Source: Euwallacea fornicatus
Taxonomy: Eukaryota; Arthropoda; Insecta; Coleoptera; Curculionidae
Length of the DNA: 64,000 nucleotides
Direction: 5' to 3'
NCBI RefSeq assembly: GCF_040115645.1
Contig: NC_089548.1
Span: 4,836,001 to 4,900,000, forward strand
The first letter of the stretch is position 1, and each line of letters opens with the position of its first letter. Positions 62,703-64,000 of the stretch are shown one piece after another. The notes beneath the pieces were generated by a model. That model worked only from the letters and a program-made list of their open reading frames with translations, was not told the origin of the DNA and did not search any database. Made by a program: the position numbers and the translations under genes.

Positions 62703-64000
62703 CTAGAATAAAAAAATGACAATGTAGTAAGTTACACGAGCATGGTGCAGTCAGTAACAAAAACATTGCTTGACTAACTATCGGGGTACTTTCTGTGCAG
62801 GGCTTTGCAAAATGTTCGATTATTACGAAAATAGAAAGTATTAAATTTTGCAAATGGTTTTTATTTACTCAGTGTAGGTGCTACAACCTAAGAATAATAA
62901 TATGACATGAAAATAATGATATGACATTTCGTTAGAGCTGACAAATCTATAGTTGCTTTGAAGCATGACGGATCTTGAAAAACAATCGTAGGTCTGAGCC
63001 AAAGATAACTGCCGCCCTGTAGATTTTCGGTTGCAACTAGGATTGTGTGCATCCTGTTTTGTACTTCGCAAATTTGAAGAAAATATCTGATCGATTCTGG
63101 GTAGTCTAGGATTACATATATTCAAACTTTGAAACAAGAAATCTGAAGAACGATAGGGGGAATACTAATTATTCAGGAATTTGAGGATTCCTAAACAAGA
63201 TCTATATGTTAATGCAGAATGCATGTGACCTTTTCCAACACGTTTCTCCGACTTTGTCGACTTACGTTATATGTTCCCAGAAAAATGACTATTTTGGAAA
63301 GTTTCCATATCAAATCTGCTGCAATCTACGAGGGAGACTTAATCAAAAGATTTCAGTTTCAACAGATCAACGAAACAAAAGGAAATTGAAACAATTAAGC
63401 CAAACGAAAATGATTTCTCTTTCGGATTTATACAGCATGAAGAACTCGATTTCTTTATTGTTAAGTCTTGTCATCGCTAAACAGCACTATCATGCTATTG
63501 TTATCCTGTTAAACGTTCAAGCAAAAGTTCTAGGTAATTGCAACGTGAACTCATCAGGCATTGTGCTTGTATTACTCATATCAATATGTCCGGTTAGTTC
63601 GTTGTTAGTAGGTTGCATGATATTGACAATAGTATACACAAGGTAACACCAAACGGTATGTGGTTCGACGATTTATCTGAGAAAGTGTTGGTTTCTTTAC
63701 GAAATATTCTTCTCCTTGGCCATTGCAAGATGGAAATCGAATCCGCCATAACATCAAGAACAGGCCGCCGCGTTTTACTACAGTACGTGCATTGTTTGGT
63801 GTTTTTTTTTATTACTCTCGCAAATTAAAGATGCCTGAGCAACGGTACCTTAGGATAACTAGGAAATACCTTGTTGGATTTTTGATAAGCTGCAACAATA
63901 AAAACAGAAGTCTTATGATTATATTGTCAAGAACGTGCATATAAATCAATGTTCGCGTATTACCGTTATTTCACTTTGAGAATCTATAGGATACTCACTA
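62703..64000. other. Probable Tis11 intron running off the window
   Basis: No coding exon with a matching donor could be supported here. The 146-codon plus-strand ORF at 63206-63646 and the overlapping ones after it show no motif and are not called. Confidence 0.45.

Noticed and set aside
63206..63646. 146-codon ORF near the right end
   Set aside because: No motif, no splice context, and it lies in what is probably a Tis11 intron.

Overview
The window is nuclear DNA of an insect. The genes are split by short AT-rich GT-AG introns, the intergenic DNA is AT-rich, and every gene I could name has a standard insect orthologue. A beetle is my best guess, but that is an inference from overall feel and not a measured placement. 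No bacterial, viral, CRISPR or tRNA features were seen.

Layout. 0.2-0.9 kb (minus): secreted GM2-activator-like lipid-binding protein. 2.3-3.2 kb (plus): PGAP2, GPI-anchor remodelling. 6.5-7.8 kb (plus): DHRSX-like short-chain dehydrogenase. 10.0-11.3 kb (minus): Rab30. 13.0-26.9 kb (plus): Pcf11 copy A. 27.5-28.1 kb (minus): dead Rab30 copy. 29.6-44.1 kb (plus): Pcf11 copy B. 44.8-45.3 kb (minus): unidentified coding-like relic. 45.6-49.2 kb (plus): Tip60/KAT5. 50.1-51.3 kb (plus): SRD5A3 polyprenal reductase. 52.1-53.2 kb (minus): PGP-type HAD phosphatase. 53.8-55.3 kb (plus): mitochondrial NARS2. 55.9-56.6 kb (minus): Skp1. 60.8-62.7 kb (minus): Tis11/ZFP36-type CCCH protein, 5' end incomplete.

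The striking part is a direct tandem duplication of about 17 kb. The unit runs from the Rab30 exons to just past Pcf11 (about 10.34-27.19 kb and 27.26-44.34 kb). Both Pcf11 copies keep complete 13-exon reading frames (1188 and 1187 residues by my splicing), while the second Rab30 copy is dead. Inside the large intron 8 of both Pcf11 copies, on the opposite strand, lies a decayed stretch that reads like the missing central Pcf11 exon. That points to an inversion before the duplication which removed a module from both encoded proteins. A 328-bp tract spanning an intron-exon border is almost identical between the copies, which suggests gene conversion.

Functionally the window is mostly housekeeping. 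Two genes (DHRSX-like and SRD5A3) act in the same polyprenol-to-dolichol conversion. PGAP2 acts in the GPI branch that depends on dolichol sugars. Pcf11 (3'-end formation) and Tis11 (mRNA decay) both act on mRNA. Exon coordinates were read by eye from splice signals and checked by reading-frame arithmetic. No similarity search was run, so family names rest on recognised motifs and remembered family features.
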